Below, in pieces: positions 16,581-18,652 of a DNA stretch of 18,652 nt. Below the pieces are notes generated by a model, which made no database searches, was not told the DNA's origin, and saw only the letters and a program-made list of their open reading frames with translations. Location of the stretch: the NCBI GenBank assembly GCA_946885335.1, contig CAMPGG010000030.1, positions 1 to 18,652 on the forward strand, written 5' to 3'. Both the position numbers and the translations under genes were made by a program. Position 1 is the first letter of the stretch. Each line of letters begins with the position of its first letter. Origin of the DNA: an uncultured Chitinophagaceae bacterium. GTDB taxonomy: Bacteria > Bacteroidota > Bacteroidia > Chitinophagales > Chitinophagaceae.

Positions 16581-16681
16581 GGAGGCTGACTTTAAAACCA
16601 GCGGACGAAATCGTTTATAAATACCTGCAAACGATATATGAAGGATTTAAATACTCCCTTTATCTCCCCATATTAATCACT

Positions 16682-16689
16682 TACATTTG
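16682..16689 (+). promoter_or_regulatory. Candidate Bacteroidota -7 box for fbp
   Basis: TACATTTG fits TAnnTTTG. It lies 34 nt before the fbp ATG, a normal leader length. It probably also serves the ABC ATPase gene 9 nt after fbp. Confidence 0.45.
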
Positions 16690-16723
16690 TCAGCAAAATT
16701 TACTTATAAAAAATTGCTGAAGT

Positions 16724-17743
16724 ATGAATGGTTTTAACAGGAACGTATTAACCTTAGATGAATTTACGATACAGGGTCTTCGTGATTTTCCAAAAGCAAC
16801 AGGTGAACTCAGTAGCCTATTAAGAGATATGGGCCTTGCTGCAAAAAGGGTGAATGTTGAAGTGAATAAAGCCGGCCTGGTGGATATATTAGGAAATGCT
16901 GGTAAAACGAATGTGCAGGGAGAAGATGTGATGAAACTGGATGAATTTGCCAACAATCAATTTATGGGAGCATTGCAACATGGAATCAGTTGTGCAGGCA
17001 TCGGTAGTGAAGAAATGGATGATTTTGTTGCTTTCGATGATGAAATAAGTAAGAACTCAAAATACGTTTGCCTTTTTGATCCGTTGGATGGCAGCGGTAA
17101 TATTGATGTTAATGTCTCTATCGGAACTATTTTTAGTGTGTTCCGCAGGGTTAGTCCAAAAGGAACACTTGTAACCAAAGAAGATTTTTTACAAAAGGGA
17201 CGTAAACAGGTAGCAGCCGGATATATCGTTTATGGTTCATCGACCATGTTGGTTTATGCAACACGCCGGGGTGTAAATGGATTTACACTTGATCCTTCCA
17301 TCGGGGAGTTTTGTTTAAGTCATCCCAATCTTCGCTGTCCGGATGATGGAAAGATTTATTCTGTTAACCACGGTAATTTTTTCCAGTACAGTGAAAAGGT
17401 GAGGGAATATATTACCAAATGCCAGTACAAAAACAAAACTAACGGTGGCCCATACACGCAAAGATATATTGGCAGTATGGTTTCAGATGTTCACCGCAAC
17501 CTGATCAAGGGAGGTATTTTTATGTATCCCGCAACTACGGATAAACCGGGTGGAAAATTAAGATTGATGTATGAATGTAATCCATTCGCATTTATTGTTG
17601 AAGTGGCTGGCGGTATAGCAACTGACGGTGTCCAGGCTATTTTGGATGTGCAACCCACGGAACTTCACCAAAGAACACCTATGTTTATCGGCAGCCGGAA
17701 AATGATGGATGAATTAGAAAGTATAATTGGAAGTTCTAAATAA
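16724..17743 (+). CDS. fbp: Fructose-1,6-bisphosphatase, class I
   Basis: A 339-residue cytoplasmic enzyme of gluconeogenesis that hydrolyses fructose-1,6-bisphosphate to fructose-6-phosphate. The metal and substrate site is in [20 protein letters not shown] (118-137), preceded by the acidic IGSEEMDD segment (93-100). The late [22 protein letters not shown] stretch is the conserved class I C-terminal lobe. Length is normal. The ATG at 16724 gives [14 protein letters not shown], which aligns well with the usual start of the family. A promoter-like TACATTTG lies 34 nt upstream. The gene is divergent from lysC. The ABC exporter ATPase begins 9 nt after its stop, so the two are probably on one message although no shared role is known. 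Confidence 0.95.
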   Translation: MNGFNRNVLTLDEFTIQGLRDFPKATGELSSLLRDMGLAAKRVNVEVNKAGLVDILGNAGKTNVQGEDVMKLDEFANNQFMGALQHGISCAGIGSEEMDDFVAFDDEISKNSKYVCLFDPLDGSGNIDVNVSIGTIFSVFRRVSPKGTLVTKEDFLQKGRKQVAAGYIVYGSSTMLVYATRRGVNGFTLDPSIGEFCLSHPNLRCPDDGKIYSVNHGNFFQYSEKVREYITKCQYKNKTNGGPYTQRYIGSMVSDVHRNLIKGGIFMYPATTDKPGGKLRLMYECNPFAFIVEVAGGIATDGVQAILDVQPTELHQRTPMFIGSRKMMDELESIIGSSK

Positions 17744-17752
17744 AAAATTTGC

Positions 17753-18514
17753 ATGGCACCTGTGATCATTTCCATAAAAGACCTGGTTAAGAATTACGGT
17801 AGTTTTAAAGCGGTAAAAGGCATCAGCTTCGATGTATATGAAGGAGAGATATTTGGATTACTCGGTCCCAATGGGGCAGGTAAATCAACCACATTAGAGA
17901 TCATTGAAACATTGAGAGAAAAAACGAGTGGAAAAGTGATCGTTAACGGGATTGACCTGGATAAACAACCGGATGAAATTAAAAAGATCATTGGTGTGCA
18001 ATTACAATCCAGCGGGTATTATCCCAATTTAAATCTTACAGAATTAATTGAATTATTCAATGGCATGTACAATAGAAAAATGCCACCTATGGATTTATTA
18101 GAATTGGTGAACCTTAAGGATAAAGCAAAAGCAAAATTTAAAGAGTTAAGTGGTGGACAAAAACAAAGATTCTCGGTAGCCACCACTTTGATCAATGAGC
18201 CCAAAATTGTATTCCTGGATGAACCAACAACGGGGCTTGACCCACAGGCAAGGCGAAATCTTTGGGAATTGATAAAAAAAATACGGGACAAGGGAACTAC
18301 GGTAATACTGACAACCCATTATATGGATGAAGCGGAAAAGTTATGTGACCGGGTGGCGATCATTGATTCGGGAGAAATCGTTGCACTGTCAACTCCGGAT
18401 TTATTAATAGATGAATTGGTAAGTTCAGGATTCGAAAGACCTAAAGAAATGAAAAAAGCAAATTTGGAAGATGTATTTATAAATTTAACGGGTCACTCTT
18501 TGAGGGAAGGATGA
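17753..18514 (+). CDS. ABC-2 type exporter ATP-binding protein
   Basis: A 253-residue ATPase of the DrrA/CcmA-like class that powers two-component ABC exporters. All the needed motifs are present: Walker A GPNGAGKST (38-46), Q-loop Gln83 in VQLQSS, signature LSGGQ (132-136), Walker B with FLDEP (catalytic Glu157), D-loop GLDPQA and H-loop His189 in TTHYMDEAEKL. The tail ends LEDVFINLTGHSLREG, usual for this class. It follows fbp by 9 nt. The permease partner would be expected next on the same strand but lies beyond the window; 138 nt of repeat-like non-coding DNA follow. Cargo cannot be inferred. Confidence 0.92.
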   Translation: MAPVIISIKDLVKNYGSFKAVKGISFDVYEGEIFGLLGPNGAGKSTTLEIIETLREKTSGKVIVNGIDLDKQPDEIKKIIGVQLQSSGYYPNLNLTELIELFNGMYNRKMPPMDLLELVNLKDKAKAKFKELSGGQKQRFSVATTLINEPKIVFLDEPTTGLDPQARRNLWELIKKIRDKGTTVILTTHYMDEAEKLCDRVAIIDSGEIVALSTPDLLIDELVSSGFERPKEMKKANLEDVFINLTGHSLREG

Positions 18515-18652
18515 TGTTAATTTGAAAATTTGGGGAATTTGAGAATTTGAAAATGGAATTTAGAAAAGGCTCATTACTTATAAAGTAATTCAATAAAACA
18601 TTTTGCTTGACTGAAAAATTTTTCATTTTACATTTTGCATTTTAAATCAAAT
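18515..18652 (+). repeat. Second copy of the array element (truncated by the window end)
   Basis: Begins with TTTG units whose G falls at 18524, 18532, 18541 and 18549 (spacing 8, 9, 8). A core follows with AGGCTCATT (18567-18575) directly joined to ACTTATAAA (18576-18584); the latter sits within a perfect hairpin ATTACTT-ATA-AAGTAAT (18573-18589). CATTTT then starts at 18599, 18624, 18631 and 18639, the reverse complement of an AAAATG unit. The order array, core, reversed array is the same as at 12444-12639. No coding frame is credible here. Confidence 0.6.

Overview
The window reads as a chromosomal housekeeping and accessory stretch from an AT-rich member of the Bacteroidota, most likely the Chitinophagaceae or a near relative. 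The pointers are: promoter boxes of the Bacteroidota type (TAnnTTTG) in front of several genes and few Shine-Dalgarno sequences; a bacillithiol enzyme BshC of the Bacteroidota type; a secreted protein ending in a TonB C-terminal domain; a lipoprotein-type RND adaptor; and a split purK/purE pair. The taxonomic call is inference from gene style. No rRNA, tRNA, CRISPR array, phage gene or transposase was seen.

Layout. Positions 120-2389 (+) hold two genes for hydroxyproline or D-amino acid catabolism: a proline racemase-family epimerase and an FAD-dependent D-amino acid dehydrogenase. bshC follows (2446-4047, +). A minus-strand block, read from right to left, then runs purK (12426-11305), an RND efflux operon (adaptor lipoprotein, inner-membrane pump, TolC-like channel; 11174-5632), purE (5531-4986) and an overlapping unknown lipoprotein (4996-4049). 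The two genes that turn AIR into CAIR are therefore separated by a three-gene efflux operon. To the right of purK, transcribed divergently, is 4-hydroxyphenylpyruvate dioxygenase (12823-13962), followed by a hairpin terminator. Next come a secreted YafK-type L,D-transpeptidase fold protein fused to a TonB C-terminal domain (14122-15315, +), aspartate kinase (16554-15301, -) overlapping it tail to tail, class I fructose-1,6-bisphosphatase (16724-17743, +) and an ABC-2 type exporter ATPase (17753-18514, +).

Most genes are ordinary metabolism. The structure that gene calls do not explain lies in two non-coding intervals. The purK/hpd intergenic region (12427-12822) holds a tandem array of about twelve TTG-centred units with a roughly 8-bp period, a small core, and a second array in the opposite orientation. 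The outer parts of the two arrays are an imperfect inverted repeat that carries one promoter-like box in each direction. The interval after the ABC ATPase (18515-window end) has the same design: a TTTG array of period 8-9, a core sharing AGGCTCATT and ACTTATAAA with the first, then an oppositely oriented CATTTT array. These look like two members of one repeat family. The hpd leader also contains a 29-codon mini-ORF, a hairpin and a 9-bp inverted repeat.

Starts were moved inward from the longest possible reading frame for purE, purK, the TolC-like gene and the lipoprotein, as explained in each entry.
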